From Planctomycetota bacterium (GTDB lineage Bacteria > Planctomycetota > Planctomycetia > Gemmatales > Gemmataceae), in NCBI GenBank assembly GCA_016195405.1, contig JACPZP010000087.1:1-64000 (forward strand): 64,000 nucleotides of DNA, given 5' to 3'. Positions within the stretch are counted from its first letter, which is position 1. Every line of letters starts with the position of its first letter. The notes beneath the pieces were generated by a model. It was not told where the DNA came from. It saw nothing but the letters and a program-made list of their open reading frames with translations, and searched no databases. This document shows positions 24,555 to 34,193 of the stretch, one piece after another. The position numbers and the translations under genes were made by a program.

Positions 24555-26444
24555 TCAGCCGCGCAGCAGCAAGATCAACGTGGTCGCCACCACCAGCGTC
24601 ACGCCGCCGCAGAGAGCCAGGATCCACCAATGGCTGCGGCGCGTGAAGAGATCGTCCGGCGTGAGTTCCTCGGCCGGCGGCGCCGAAGGCGGCGGCAGAT
24701 GGGAGGGCTTCGTCTGAGCGAGGGATACGTCGAGATCTTGGAATTCCTTGTAAGATCCGAGCGGCTTGAAGTCGTCAAGCGGAGCGCGGGCTGCCTGGGT
24801 CTTGAGTCCGATCCTTCCTTGGCGAAGGCGCTGCACGACTTGGTCGTAAGTGAGCTTGGCTTTGCACGGATGACCTTGGCGATCCTTGTAGCGCAAGAGC
24901 CAGAACGGTTCGTTGGACTTGGCGTTCTTGGGGTCCTCAAGGCTGGTCGTCTTGGCCGGCGCGGTCAAGCGTTTGCGGACCACCGGGTCACGCATCGCCC
25001 GGTCCGGATCGATGAAGCTGGGAACCGACGCCGTTAGATTGGAGCGCTCCAAATCCACGATCAATTCGCTCGCCGTCTGGTAGCGTTGCCGCGGTTCCTT
25101 TGCCAACATCCGCGCTAGGATATTGTCGAGAGCGCGCGGCACGTCGGGATTGAGCGTGCTGGCCGCCGGGTACTCGCCGAGCGCTTTCTTGTCGACGATT
25201 TCGAGCGAATTGACGCCGGTGAAAGGCACTTCGCCGACAAGCAGGTGATAAAACGTGGCGCCCAGGGCGTAGATGTCGCTGCGGGCGTCGGCGTACTTGG
25301 CATTCATGGCCTGTTCATAAGGCATATAGTACGGCGTGCCGAATCCTTGCCGTGCATGCGTCAGATGGCTCGCTTCGTCGGTGCGTTTGGCCAGGCCCAT
25401 GTCCGCGATTTTCGCCAAGCCCGATTGCGTGAGGAGAATATTCCCCGGCTTGATGTCGCGGTGGACGACATTGCGCGAATGGGCGTGCTCCAACCCGCGG
25501 GCGATGTCGAGCACGATGTGCACCGCGTCGCCGATCGGCAGCCGGCCGAAATGATCGAGCAGCTCCAACGCGCTGGGGCCGTCGATGAATTCCAAAACCA
25601 GGTAGTGCAGGCCGTGCGCCTGGTCGCGGCCGATGGCCAAATTGCGGACGATGTTTGGATGATTGAGCAGGGCGCCGCTTTTCGCTTCGCGATAGAAGCG
25701 GTCAAGGGCGGCCTGGTTGCGGGCCAGCTGCTCGTCGAGGACCTTGATGGCGATCTGCCGGTTCTCCTTCTCTTGATAGGCGAGAAACACCGCCCCCGTT
25801 CCTCCCTGACCCAGCCGGCGCAATATGCGGTAGTCGCCGAGCGTTCGCAGCTCATTCAATACGCTTTCGCTGTCCAACGCCTCCAAATCGACAGCGTCGC
25901 CATCGTCGCTTTCCGAGTCGATTCCTTCGAAGTCACCGCGCGCGGGTTCAGCAGCATCGTCATCAGCGAGTTCCGCGTTCGTCGGACCGGCCTTCTGCTG
26001 CGCGGCGGCGCCAATCTCATCTGGTCGCGCTAACTTGGTCGGATCCGATGATATGGCCTGAACATTCGGCGTGGCCGGGCCATTCGGTGTGCCCGGGCCA
26101 TTTGGCGTGGCCGGGGCTGAGTCTTCGAAGCCCCGGTCCAAAGGCCCCTCCGGAGAGCGTGTCACCTGAGCCGCCAATGTGAACCTCATGGCCCGTTCAG
26201 TCCCGTTGAAGCCGTTCTTGGGCGAAAAGGGATCGATGCGTGTCTTTTGCAGTCCGACTCGCAGTTCCTGCGCCTGGGCCTCCGACAAAACTCCGGCGCG
26301 CAAAAAGACCTCAAGCAAATCCACGGCCTCGCCGCGTCCCTGGGCTTTGATGACCGAATGGAGAAGCGACTGAACACGATCGGGATCGGCGCCATACCGG
26401 GAGACGGCCAAATGCACGGCGCGCTTCCCAGACTCGTTGAGCAT
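24555..26444 (-). CDS. Membrane-anchored Ser/Thr protein kinase
   Basis: ATG 26444 follows SD GAGGAA; the product is 629 residues. The first 65 residues are a helical domain found at the start of some planctomycete kinases (SLLHSVIKAQGRGEAVDLLE). An acidic, Pro/Asn-rich linker follows (TPNGPGTPNGPATPN). The kinase spans about 205-480: glycine loop LGQGGTGAVFL, Lys 234 in IAIKVL, catalytic HRDIKPGN (Asp 330), and DMG in place of DFG. After it come a GYF_2-like segment (FWLLRYKDRQGHPCKAKLTY) and one C-terminal membrane helix. It probably phosphorylates cytoplasmic targets at the inner membrane. No phosphatase is adjacent. Confidence 0.9.
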   Translation of the reverse strand: MLNESGKRAVHLAVSRYGADPDRVQSLLHSVIKAQGRGEAVDLLEVFLRAGVLSEAQAQELRVGLQKTRIDPFSPKNGFNGTERAMRFTLAAQVTRSPEGPLDRGFEDSAPATPNGPGTPNGPATPNVQAISSDPTKLARPDEIGAAAQQKAGPTNAELADDDAAEPARGDFEGIDSESDDGDAVDLEALDSESVLNELRTLGDYRILRRLGQGGTGAVFLAYQEKENRQIAIKVLDEQLARNQAALDRFYREAKSGALLNHPNIVRNLAIGRDQAHGLHYLVLEFIDGPSALELLDHFGRLPIGDAVHIVLDIARGLEHAHSRNVVHRDIKPGNILLTQSGLAKIADMGLAKRTDEASHLTHARQGFGTPYYMPYEQAMNAKYADARSDIYALGATFYHLLVGEVPFTGVNSLEIVDKKALGEYPAASTLNPDVPRALDNILARMLAKEPRQRYQTASELIVDLERSNLTASVPSFIDPDRAMRDPVVRKRLTAPAKTTSLEDPKNAKSNEPFWLLRYKDRQGHPCKAKLTYDQVVQRLRQGRIGLKTQAARAPLDDFKPLGSYKEFQDLDVSLAQTKPSHLPPPSAPPAEELTPDDLFTRRSHWWILALCGGVTLVVATTLILLLRG

Positions 26445-26759
26445 GGCACGTTCCTCATTCCCGGCTCGGCGTTTCCGGCTCGGGCTTCCGACTAAGTGGA
26501 GTGGGGTAATTGAAGTGTAGCGGGCGAAGGGGTGGGCCGCAAGCTGCCAGGCGTTTTTCTTGCAGCTTGGATTTCGCGACGGACGCACGGACTGAAGACG
26601 GTAGGTGAGAAGCTTTACTTCCGTCTTGTTTTTAAGTGCTTGACCGGCTCAGGATGGGCCAAGACGATCATTGGCACAACTAGACAGTTCTCTGGAAGAC
26701 GAGTCGCGCTTGCTTGGATCGTCTGCACCGGAAGAATGACCTCGGTCGGTTTAGTGGTC
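26445..26759. other. Intergenic region upstream of the kinase
   Basis: About 315 bases between the kinase start and the DUF6941-like gene's stop. There are no motif-bearing frames. It must contain the kinase promoter, which I could not pinpoint, and the 3' end of the upstream transcript. Confidence 0.4.
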
Positions 26760-27227
26760 TTATTCGTCTTCTGGTGTTTCTGGTTGATTTGCGGCATCTT
26801 GCGAACCTCCCGGCGCGCAGGCACCAAACTGTTGACGGTCTATTTCTTGTCCATCAGCAAGCACTACAAAGTCGTACAAGCCATCATGGTTCAACTTCAC
26901 AGGCGGAACAGGAATTATTAAGTTACGTTTCTCCGCTCGTTCTGGGAAGTCCAAGTCGGCGATCTCGCCACGCCCTATCACAAGATCGTCTCGCAAATCG
27001 CGAATCTCGACAGTAATTCGATATTTACCGATTCCATCGGTCAGTTGCAGAAACGCGTTGCATGGGCTCGTAAATCCAGGGAACGCCGGAACGTTGAATC
27101 CGCTGAAAATTCCGACGATAGTCGGCTTACCCGTCATAGCATCAATGATTACTGTATCACATAGAAGGATCGCTTTGCATTTTGGTGGCGGTTTTTGCCC
27201 CTCTGATTTTGGTTTCTTTTTCGCCAT
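26760..27227 (-). CDS. DUF6941-like protein
   Basis: From ATG 27227 the product has 155 residues; the start lacks a clear SD, and in-frame starts up to 27278 are possible. It begins with a lysine-rich stretch, then KAILLCDTVIIDAMTGKPTI and VGIFSGF. This matches the DUF6941 pattern, in which a short beta strand ends in 'CD-x-V' and is followed by 'TGK...GIF'. The rest is beta-rich (YRITVEIRDLRDDLVIGRGE, LYDFVVLADGQEIDRQQF). It is small, soluble and of unknown function. It is last in a same-strand run with the NHL, VanZ and M14 genes, 95 bases after the NHL gene. Confidence 0.65.
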   Translation of the reverse strand: MAKKKPKSEGQKPPPKCKAILLCDTVIIDAMTGKPTIVGIFSGFNVPAFPGFTSPCNAFLQLTDGIGKYRITVEIRDLRDDLVIGRGEIADLDFPERAEKRNLIIPVPPVKLNHDGLYDFVVLADGQEIDRQQFGACAPGGSQDAANQPETPEDE

Positions 27228-27322
27228 GCAAAAAATCATCGGCGACGCCGATGGACCTGTCAAGCGAATTATCCCCAATTTTGAAGCTCGCCCGATTGAA
27301 ATGAGTGCGTTTCAAACTGGAC

Positions 27323-28309
27323 TCAGGAAGCACAATAAAGCGAGCCTAGCGGCTGCCTCACGAACTTCTGCAACGTATGGCACGGGATCGCGGTTCCAAT
27401 TGCGCCGCCGGAAATGACAACCTCGGCCACGTAAATATCGCCGTACGAATCGACCCAGATGCCATGGGGCGCGAAGAAGTCGCCCGGCGCCGAGGGGTTG
27501 TCGCCGCCGCCCCAGCGCGCAACTAAGCCCCCTGCCCCATCGAAGATGCTGAGACGGCCGCCGACGGCTCCCGGGGCCGCTTCGCCCGTTCCGGGCCAGC
27601 GTCCGGCGCGAAAGCCCAGTTCCGCGACGTAGATCCGACCGTCCGTGTTAATAAAGACCTGGCACGGCCGGGCGACGTCAGTCCATTCACCCCGGAAATC
27701 GCCATTGGAAGTGAACAGCTGGATGCGGCTGTTTTCGCGGTCGGCGACAAAGATGGTTTCTTCCGCGTCCACCGCTATGCCGTGCGGCAAATGAAACTGT
27801 CCGGGACCGGCGCCCGGTTCGCCCCAAGATTGCAGCAGGCGTCCATCCGGTGCGAAACGATGGACCCGCGCATTGCCGTAGCCATCGCTGACAAACAGAT
27901 CGCCGGAAGGCGCGAGTGCCACATTGGTTGGATAATGAAACGGCGGACCGGCCCGCTTGATTGTCCGGTAGTCCATGCTGGTCGCGCCCGTTTCCGATGG
28001 TTGGCCGCTAATGCCCAGCGTCCGCAGATGCTCACCGTCCAGCGAAAAGATCCGCACGGTGTGATCGCAGTCGTCACTGCAGTAGACCGTGTCATCGGGC
28101 CCGATAAAGATGCCGTGCGGCCTCTTGAACACGCCTTCGCCCCACGACCTCAGGAACTTGCCGTCGCGGTCGAATACAAGTACCGGCCGCGGACCGCGCA
28201 CGAAGACATAGACGCGATCCTGTGAGTCGCAAGCCACGCCCGCGGCCTCGCCATGTTCCGAGGCACGAACCAATTCGCCCCAAGCCGAGTCTACGCGATA
28301 GGTTTGCAT
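27323..28309 (-). CDS. NHL-repeat six-bladed propeller protein
   Basis: ATG 28309 follows SD GGAGG; 328 residues. Repeated NHL blades are clear: FKRPHGIFIGPDDTVYCSDD, YPTNVALAPSGDLFVSDGYG, FHLPHGIAVDAEETIFVADR and FFAPHGIWVDSYGDIYVAEV, with recurrent RLLQSWG/FLRSWG linkers. This is the propeller type found in peptidyl-alpha-hydroxyglycine lyase-like and other bacterial NHL proteins. No signal peptide is visible, so it may act in the cytoplasm. The catalytic residues of the lyase cannot be confirmed. The VanZ gene is 29 bases upstream, probably in the same operon. Confidence 0.85.
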   Translation of the reverse strand: MQTYRVDSAWGELVRASEHGEAAGVACDSQDRVYVFVRGPRPVLVFDRDGKFLRSWGEGVFKRPHGIFIGPDDTVYCSDDCDHTVRIFSLDGEHLRTLGISGQPSETGATSMDYRTIKRAGPPFHYPTNVALAPSGDLFVSDGYGNARVHRFAPDGRLLQSWGEPGAGPGQFHLPHGIAVDAEETIFVADRENSRIQLFTSNGDFRGEWTDVARPCQVFINTDGRIYVAELGFRAGRWPGTGEAAPGAVGGRLSIFDGAGGLVARWGGGDNPSAPGDFFAPHGIWVDSYGDIYVAEVVISGGAIGTAIPCHTLQKFVRQPLGSLYCAS

Positions 28310-28338
28310 TGAAAAATCCTCCAGGTGAGCGGAGGGCG

Positions 28339-29682
28339 CTAGCCCGTTGATTGCGTGGCGTTTCCCATGTGTCGGCCAAGAACAGTTCCAAGCCAGATGC
28401 CAAAACTCTCGATGATCACATCTGTCACGCTGGCGTAGCGGCTCGGCAGGAAAAGCTGTCCCGCCTCAAGCATGGTGGTAAACGCCACCGCCTGCGCAAG
28501 AACCGCCGGCAGCCCGCGCTGTCGTTGCGCTGGAAACGCCAACATGGCCAGCGCCCCAAGCGGGATGAACAGCACGATCCTAGCAAATATCTGGTCAAAG
28601 GCGCTCAGATAGTTGTTTCGATAGTAATCGGCGAAGGGAATCAGTGCCAGGCGTCGCGGCCGCTGAGCCATCACGTCCAGGGTAAAATCAAAGTCGAAAG
28701 GCTGCCAGTTGATGAACATCAGTAGCAACACCCATGCGACAAACACCGTTGCGTTGGGCGATGTTTGACGTTGCCGATACGTCAGAGCCACGGCCCAACC
28801 TCCAAACACCGCGAAACCGCCGGTAATGATGTCGGTGACATCGAAGTACCGCGTGACGACGAAAAGCTGCACCAATTCGACGAGCCCGGCCACGCCGAAA
28901 CCCGTGCCAAGCACGCGCGGCCAACTGTGCGGCTGGCGCCAATGCGGCTGGGCCAGGCGTGTCAGCAAAAAGCCGACCGGAGCGAAGTAGGCGATATTGG
29001 TCAGGTGCTTTTGGATGGTCTCCCAGATGTTCTCGTTGCCGCCGGCGAAGGGCACAAGCTGCACCCGGCCGTCACGGTACTTGTGATAAATCTCTACGGG
29101 GCTGATCGTCAAATCGAGCGGTAAGGCGTGGATGAGGAGCAGGACGACCATGTAAGCGGTCAGTAGAGACACGCCCCTTCGCTCCTCGCCTCCCAAGTCA
29201 TTCCACAAGCGCCGAAACCGGGCGATGAAGCTCTGGCCGAAGACAAGCCAAAACGTGATGCCGATGAGCGCTCCAAGTGATTCGGCGGCTACATCGTTGA
29301 TCGAAGTCACGCGCGGCGGAAAGAAGAGTTGGGTGAACTCAATGGCCGCTGACAAAAGGGCGCATATCGGCAAAACAATAACGGCGGCGAACCAACTAAT
29401 CGCATGCGGCTTATCGACGCTCAAATAAGCCATGAACGAGAAACTCAACGGAATAAACAACAGGATGTTGGCCACCCAGTCGCTGCGCGACTCGAACCGT
29501 ACCGGCGCCGACATGGCTTCCTGAAACGCCGCAATAGCGTGTCCCATTGGAATCGCGCGGAAGCGAAGCGGCACCAGGCTGCCGTAAATGACGAGCAACA
29601 GACATGCAAGCGCGAGCCAGCGAATTTGATCGGCCGTGAGGATGGGCCGTGTCGTGGGAGGCCGGAGTTCCGGTAGGCTCAA
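28339..29682 (-). CDS. VanZ-family integral membrane protein with two VanZ-like halves
   Basis: The start is TTG 29682, supported by AGGAG with 8-base spacing; no in-frame ATG precedes the first helix. The 447-residue protein has about ten to twelve hydrophobic helices. Two VanZ-like halves are seen: one with WVANILLFIPLSFSFMAYL and AAIEFTQLFFPPRVTSINDV, the other with LTNIAYFAPVGFLLTRLAQP and LVELVQLFVVTRYFDVTDII. A final segment repeats EAGQLFLPSRYASVTDVIIE. VanZ proteins are linked to low-level teicoplanin resistance in one case; most have unknown roles. An out-of-frame ATG-CTT-TGA mini-frame overlaps the start. Confidence 0.85.
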   Translation of the reverse strand: MSLPELRPPTTRPILTADQIRWLALACLLLVIYGSLVPLRFRAIPMGHAIAAFQEAMSAPVRFESRSDWVANILLFIPLSFSFMAYLSVDKPHAISWFAAVIVLPICALLSAAIEFTQLFFPPRVTSINDVAAESLGALIGITFWLVFGQSFIARFRRLWNDLGGEERRGVSLLTAYMVVLLLIHALPLDLTISPVEIYHKYRDGRVQLVPFAGGNENIWETIQKHLTNIAYFAPVGFLLTRLAQPHWRQPHSWPRVLGTGFGVAGLVELVQLFVVTRYFDVTDIITGGFAVFGGWAVALTYRQRQTSPNATVFVAWVLLLMFINWQPFDFDFTLDVMAQRPRRLALIPFADYYRNNYLSAFDQIFARIVLFIPLGALAMLAFPAQRQRGLPAVLAQAVAFTTMLEAGQLFLPSRYASVTDVIIESFGIWLGTVLGRHMGNATQSTG

Positions 29683-29725
29683 AGCATCGTCTCCTGATGG
29701 GAGATGAAGCGTCGTCCGTCAATCA

Positions 29726-31318
29726 TTACTGCGCGTCGGCACGCGGCGCGGTCTTCAGGTCCGCCGGAGCCAGCAGACGTATCACGGGGAATTCCTTGCC
29801 TTCGCCAATACCTTCATCAAAGAAGTTCCACGTTGCCAGTCCATCCGATGACTGTGGCTCCAGCAACTGGATCGCGAGGCTGCCGAGCGGCTGAGCAGTG
29901 CGAACCACGAAGGTCCCCTTTTTGATGAGCCGGTTCTCCATTGCGGGCTTGGCTTCCAGCGTCACCTGCTGGTGCTTTTGGAACGCCCTGCTCCGCTCGA
30001 TCTTGTCAATGTGATAAGCTTCGACGTTCAGCTTCGCGTCTTCGCGCAGTTCCTCGAGTGCGATGCCGTGCCTCTTTAGGTTCTCGATGACATTGGTCAT
30101 ATTCCCCGAAACCAAATAGGCGTATGGCCTACGTACGGACAGTATCGGTTCGGTGGCGCCCATGTATTGAACCTCGTATTCTCGCAGCTTGTCGGTGGCC
30201 ACGCGCCGACCGTCTTTTTTCTCGTCGACATAGCCCAAGATATTCACCGGTCGTCCCTGAGCCGCATCCTTGTGCCTCAGAACGACGCGGTCTTTCTCTC
30301 CTGGAGCTTGCCCCGCCTTGATCGTCGCGGCGCGGGCTTCGGCCAACAACTTCGCAATCTCGTCTTTGTGCTTAGCCGTGTAATCGCAGATTGCCTGCAC
30401 GAACGCCTTGCTGACAAGGACGCGATCCTTGAATGAAGCGTAGCTGTACGATTCGGATAGGATGCCGATGCCATTGCGCAAGCCGAAGTAATGCGTGCTG
30501 TAGCGCGGCGTCGGCGACACCGTCTCCCACAGGCTGCGATCGGGATTGAAGTTGCCGTAGAAGTACGATTTGTAGCTGGTGGCCTTCTCCATCTTTTGGC
30601 TCACTTCGGGAAGCAGCTTGTAACGCACGAAGTCGATGACGGCGGCATCACCGGCGGGACAGCGCCCGCCTTCGTACGTCAGCGTATAGCGATGGTATGA
30701 GCCGTTGGTCGTGTGGCAGTCGATGAAGACCGCGGGGTCCCATTCGTTGAAAAACTTCACCAAGGCGCGAACTTCCGGACTTTCCAGCTTGACGAAATCG
30801 CGGTTGAGGTCGAATCCCTGGGCGTTTGCTCTGACTCCGACCCGCTCCGGTCCCGCTTGTTGGGGGCGATTCTTGCCAAGCTTTTCCCCGCCGTCGGCAT
30901 TGAAGTCCGGTGCGAACACGAGGATCAAATCCTTGAGAAGCGGCCGGTCCTTTGCGAGAGCAACGTCGCGCGCCAACATCAACCGCCCCTCCTTGCCGTC
31001 AACCTCGCCGGCGTGGATGTTGCCGATGGCGAAGACGACCAGTTTCTTGGATTTCCTCGCTTCCTCAGCGGTAGCGATCGGCGGATCAGCAACGATGATG
31101 AGCGGCAACTTCCGCCCTTCATGACTTTCCCCGAGCTCCCCCAAGCGAACGAGCGGCGACTCCCTGGCGAGCTGCTTGCAAAACTCGACCACGTCCGCAT
31201 ACAAGGTGGTCTCCTTGTAATCGCTGGTCTCGGCGACCGTGCGCGGAGATTGCGCATCGGCGCGCAGACAGCAGACGCTGAAAAAGACGAGAACGGCCAT
31301 GCTGAACCGGATCTTCAC
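29726..31318 (-). CDS. Secreted M14-family zinc carboxypeptidase
   Basis: The start is GTG 31318, with SD GGGAG. A signal peptide is clear (KIRFSMAVLVFFSVCCLRAD). The 530-residue protein carries the M14 zinc site: GNIHAGEVDGKEG (His and Glu ligands near residue 100) and FIDCHTTNGSYH (third ligand near residue 200). Between them are substrate residues (GFDLNRDFVKLESPE, including the family's 'NR'). A catalytic Glu may be in ILSESYSYASFKDRV. The last 180 residues form an extra domain. It would trim C-terminal residues from peptides outside the cytoplasm. It is the first gene of the run ending in DUF6941 (43 bases to VanZ). Confidence 0.88.
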   Translation of the reverse strand: MKIRFSMAVLVFFSVCCLRADAQSPRTVAETSDYKETTLYADVVEFCKQLARESPLVRLGELGESHEGRKLPLIIVADPPIATAEEARKSKKLVVFAIGNIHAGEVDGKEGRLMLARDVALAKDRPLLKDLILVFAPDFNADGGEKLGKNRPQQAGPERVGVRANAQGFDLNRDFVKLESPEVRALVKFFNEWDPAVFIDCHTTNGSYHRYTLTYEGGRCPAGDAAVIDFVRYKLLPEVSQKMEKATSYKSYFYGNFNPDRSLWETVSPTPRYSTHYFGLRNGIGILSESYSYASFKDRVLVSKAFVQAICDYTAKHKDEIAKLLAEARAATIKAGQAPGEKDRVVLRHKDAAQGRPVNILGYVDEKKDGRRVATDKLREYEVQYMGATEPILSVRRPYAYLVSGNMTNVIENLKRHGIALEELREDAKLNVEAYHIDKIERSRAFQKHQQVTLEAKPAMENRLIKKGTFVVRTAQPLGSLAIQLLEPQSSDGLATWNFFDEGIGEGKEFPVIRLLAPADLKTAPRADAQ

Positions 31319-31572
31319 GGTGAGGCTCCCAGGAGTCAGTTGAGGATGAAAACGGTGTAACCTCTGTTCTATTGGACGCTCGCGTCTGCGTGAGGCTTTT
31401 GGATGGTCAAATGCGTTTCACTAGCGGCTATGCCTTTCACGACGCAGTGCGAGTGCGTGACATGAAACGCAAAATGGACAGAAACCATCACTCTCGGTAA
31501 GCTGTCCGTCGTAAGCCATGCTGGCCGCGCCGCACCGCCGAAACCATCATTCTCCAAGCAAAGGATGACAAG

Positions 31573-32793
31573 ATGAGTCAGCCGAATCCAGCCGAAGCAA
31601 TCGGCGGCGCTCTTGACCGCCGCGCTCTTCTTTCCGGCATCACGGCCGCCGTCTTGCCGTTTGCCATTCCCGGCCTGGCCGACGCGCAAGCCGGCGAATC
31701 TGGGACGCGTCAGGGAAACTCTCAAGCGTTTCCCGGCCTGATCATGCGGACGTTTCAGCCCGACAACCTGGAATTCCCGTTTCACACGCTGGACAGCTTC
31801 ATTGTCCCCAATGACCGCTTCTACGTCCGCTCCCATTTTCCAACGCCGGCGATCGACGTGAAAACTTGGCGATTGCGTGTCGAAGGGGAAGTGGACCATC
31901 CGCTTGAGCTATCGTACGACGAGATACGCAAGCTTCCCTCACGAACGCAAACCGCCATGATGGAATGTTCGGGCAATGGCCGGATCTTCGTCACGCCTCG
32001 ACCCGCGGGCGTGCTTTGGGAGTTGGGCGGCGTCGGCAATGCGGAATGGACCGGCGTGGCGCTGTCGGCCATTCTCGACCGCGCCGGCGTGCGCAAGAAT
32101 GCCGTCGAGGTAATCCTCGAAGGGGCGGACTCCGGCGAGTCCCGTGAGTTTCCGAATCCGTATCAAACTCCCGGTCCGGTCCATTTCGCGCGCAGCTTGC
32201 CGCTGGCCAAAGCGCGCCGCCCTGAGGTCATGCTGGCCCATCGCATGAACAACGCCGACTTGACGCCGGCTCATGGTTTTCCCCTTCGCGCTGTCGTCGG
32301 CGGCTGGTACGGCATGGCTTCGGTCAAATGGCTGACGCGCCTCGTCGTCAACGATCGGCCGTTCCAAGGCTATTTCCAAACACTCGAATACGCCTATTTC
32401 GCGCGCCGCCACGGGGAGCCGTCGCTCGTTCCCGTCACTGAGGTTCAAGTGAAATCGCAGATCGCCCGCCCGGCGCGCCATGAAGTCGTACCCGCCGGCC
32501 AGGCTTATCGCGTTCATGGCGCAGCTTGGACCGGCGAATCCGAGATCGCTCGCGTGGAAGTCAGCATCGACAGCGGCAAGACCTGGGCTGCCGCACGCCT
32601 GCTTGAGCAAAACGCGCCGTTCGCATGGCGTCTCTGGGATTTCAACTGGCAGGCGCCGGCTCGACCTGGCCGATATACGTTAAAGTCGAAAGCGACCGAC
32701 AAGCGCGGCAACACGCAGCCGATGGAGCGCGATCCTTATCGCCGCAATGCGATGATCAGCCATGTGCTGCCGGTGGAGGTAGAAGTGAGGTGA
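31573..32793 (+). CDS. Sulfite oxidase-type molybdopterin enzyme (SorA/YedY superfamily), Tat-exported
   Basis: A 406-residue protein with a twin-arginine signal (DRRALLSGITAAVLPFAIPG). The molybdopterin domain has the Mo-ligating Cys 132 in MMECSGNGR, preceded by LSYDEIRKLPS and followed by NAEWTGVALSAILDRAGV and AHGFPLRAVVGGWYGMASVK. The C-terminal Mo-co dimerisation domain (about 290-405) reads ARVEVSIDSGKTWAAARLLE and YTLKSKATDKRGN. These enzymes oxidise sulfite or related substrates in the periplasm. No cytochrome subunit gene is next to it, so its electron acceptor is unknown. A palindrome separates it from the convergent gene. Confidence 0.9.
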   Translation: MSQPNPAEAIGGALDRRALLSGITAAVLPFAIPGLADAQAGESGTRQGNSQAFPGLIMRTFQPDNLEFPFHTLDSFIVPNDRFYVRSHFPTPAIDVKTWRLRVEGEVDHPLELSYDEIRKLPSRTQTAMMECSGNGRIFVTPRPAGVLWELGGVGNAEWTGVALSAILDRAGVRKNAVEVILEGADSGESREFPNPYQTPGPVHFARSLPLAKARRPEVMLAHRMNNADLTPAHGFPLRAVVGGWYGMASVKWLTRLVVNDRPFQGYFQTLEYAYFARRHGEPSLVPVTEVQVKSQIARPARHEVVPAGQAYRVHGAAWTGESEIARVEVSIDSGKTWAAARLLEQNAPFAWRLWDFNWQAPARPGRYTLKSKATDKRGNTQPMERDPYRRNAMISHVLPVEVEVR

Positions 32794-32799
32794 ATCCAT

Positions 32800-32877
32800 G
32801 GCGAGCCGGGAGCGTAAGCGACCGGAGGATGCCCGGCGCACTCCGGTCGCTTACGCCGCTTACGCTCCCGGCTCGCC
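32800..32877. repeat. Large palindrome between convergent genes
   Basis: Left arm 32800-32827 and right arm 32841-32877 are inverted copies (GGCGAGCCGGGAGCGTAAGC is the outer part). The right arm carries a 9-base duplication of CCGCTTACG. It lies between the sulfite-oxidase stop and the next stop and could form a bidirectional terminator stem. Confidence 0.8.
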
Positions 32878-32891
32878 TTATCCTATCGCGC

Positions 32892-34193
32892 TTACCGGCT
32901 CAACTGCACGCTCTTCACAATCCGCTCCACGTCCTTACGCACCGGCGTGAGATCGGCCGCTTGTAACCTCGCCGCCACGGTTGCTCCGGTCTGATTCTGG
33001 CGGACGACGAAATAGTCGAGCCACATTCTCTGCTTGGCGAGTTCGATGTCGGCGCTGAATGCGTCGAGTCCTGGCGCAATCGTTTTAGGGACGTCGAGCC
33101 GATGCACCGTCGCTTTCTGCTGGATCATCCAATTGCGCGCCTCCTGGTGGAATTGCGGGGCCGACATTCCCTTCCCGGGCACATCGACGGTTATGAGCAG
33201 GCCACTGCCGCGGTTTTCGTCGAGGGCGACTTGGCGACCTGAGGTGCCAGCCACCCGCCACCTACGCGGATAAAGGAACTTCACGCCCAGGTCGGTGTTC
33301 TCGTAGAGGAGGAGCGTGTTATCCTCGTTCGGCTCAAGCGTCAATCCTTTGAGGCCAAGGTCGGCGAGTTCCGGGGTCTGAGCGCCGGGCTCGCGCGTCA
33401 GGGTGAACGTGCCTTCGATCTTGCCTGTCGATTGGCCGTTCTTGTCGAGCAGATTATGCGTCCCTTTGACGTAGACATAGCTGATGTGATTGGAAACGAG
33501 GTCGAAGAAGAGATGGCCTTCGAGCTGATGCCGGCCGGCGCCGTCTTCGCCGATGCCACGCACCGTCCCTAGGAATCCGATTCGCGCCTGCTGCCGGCCG
33601 ACGAGCGTGGTGATCGCCTCCAGCGAACAGGTGAGGCCGCCTTCTTCGATGCGCTCCAAGTCGGTCAGCTCTTTGACGGCGACCGGATCAGCCTGCCACT
33701 TGTCGCCGGGCTTGACCGCGTCCTTCGGCAACAACCCAGCGAGCGCGGGCGTGAAGACGTCGGTGCGCACCAAATCGATTTCGCCCCAAGTCAACGGCCC
33801 AGTCGGGCAGAAAGGAACCTCGAAGGTGCCGTGCCGCAGAATCACGAGCCGCCGCGCCTCGGGCCGCAGCGTGCTTTGCTGCAGCTGGTCGCCCACCTTA
33901 CGCTCGAAGTCGATCTTGCGATAGAGCCGAATCGTGCGGTCGATCTGCTTGTCCTTCTCGATGAGGACGCGTTCGGCATACTCGATGGCGCTCGTGCCCG
34001 TGAGGGATAGTTGCTTCTTCTGGCCCTTCTCCTCCGGCAAGTCAAGGGTTCCGGTGATGTCGACGCGGCAACTGACGTGGTAATGATAGCCGGGAGCGAA
34101 GACTTCGAAGAGCTTAATTGCCGTGGCCGGCGTCTGGGCGGAAGCTTGCGACGGCGCCGCGAGGAGAAGTGCGAGAAATGAGAGTTTCTTCAT
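32892..34193 (-). CDS. Secreted hypothetical protein
   Basis: ATG 34193 gives a signal peptide (MKKLSFLALLLAAPSQASAQ) and 433 residues. The mature part is beta-rich, with no recognised catalytic motif (FAPGYHYHVSCRVDITGTLD, PTGPLTWGEIDLVRTDVFTP). A second part near residues 300-430 (GVKFLYPRRWRVAGTSGRQV) resembles the 'PsbP-like' module seen in some secreted bacterial proteins. This is a weak impression. It converges with the sulfite oxidase gene. Confidence 0.6.
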   Translation of the reverse strand: MKKLSFLALLLAAPSQASAQTPATAIKLFEVFAPGYHYHVSCRVDITGTLDLPEEKGQKKQLSLTGTSAIEYAERVLIEKDKQIDRTIRLYRKIDFERKVGDQLQQSTLRPEARRLVILRHGTFEVPFCPTGPLTWGEIDLVRTDVFTPALAGLLPKDAVKPGDKWQADPVAVKELTDLERIEEGGLTCSLEAITTLVGRQQARIGFLGTVRGIGEDGAGRHQLEGHLFFDLVSNHISYVYVKGTHNLLDKNGQSTGKIEGTFTLTREPGAQTPELADLGLKGLTLEPNEDNTLLLYENTDLGVKFLYPRRWRVAGTSGRQVALDENRGSGLLITVDVPGKGMSAPQFHQEARNWMIQQKATVHRLDVPKTIAPGLDAFSADIELAKQRMWLDYFVVRQNQTGATVAARLQAADLTPVRKDVERIVKSVQLSR

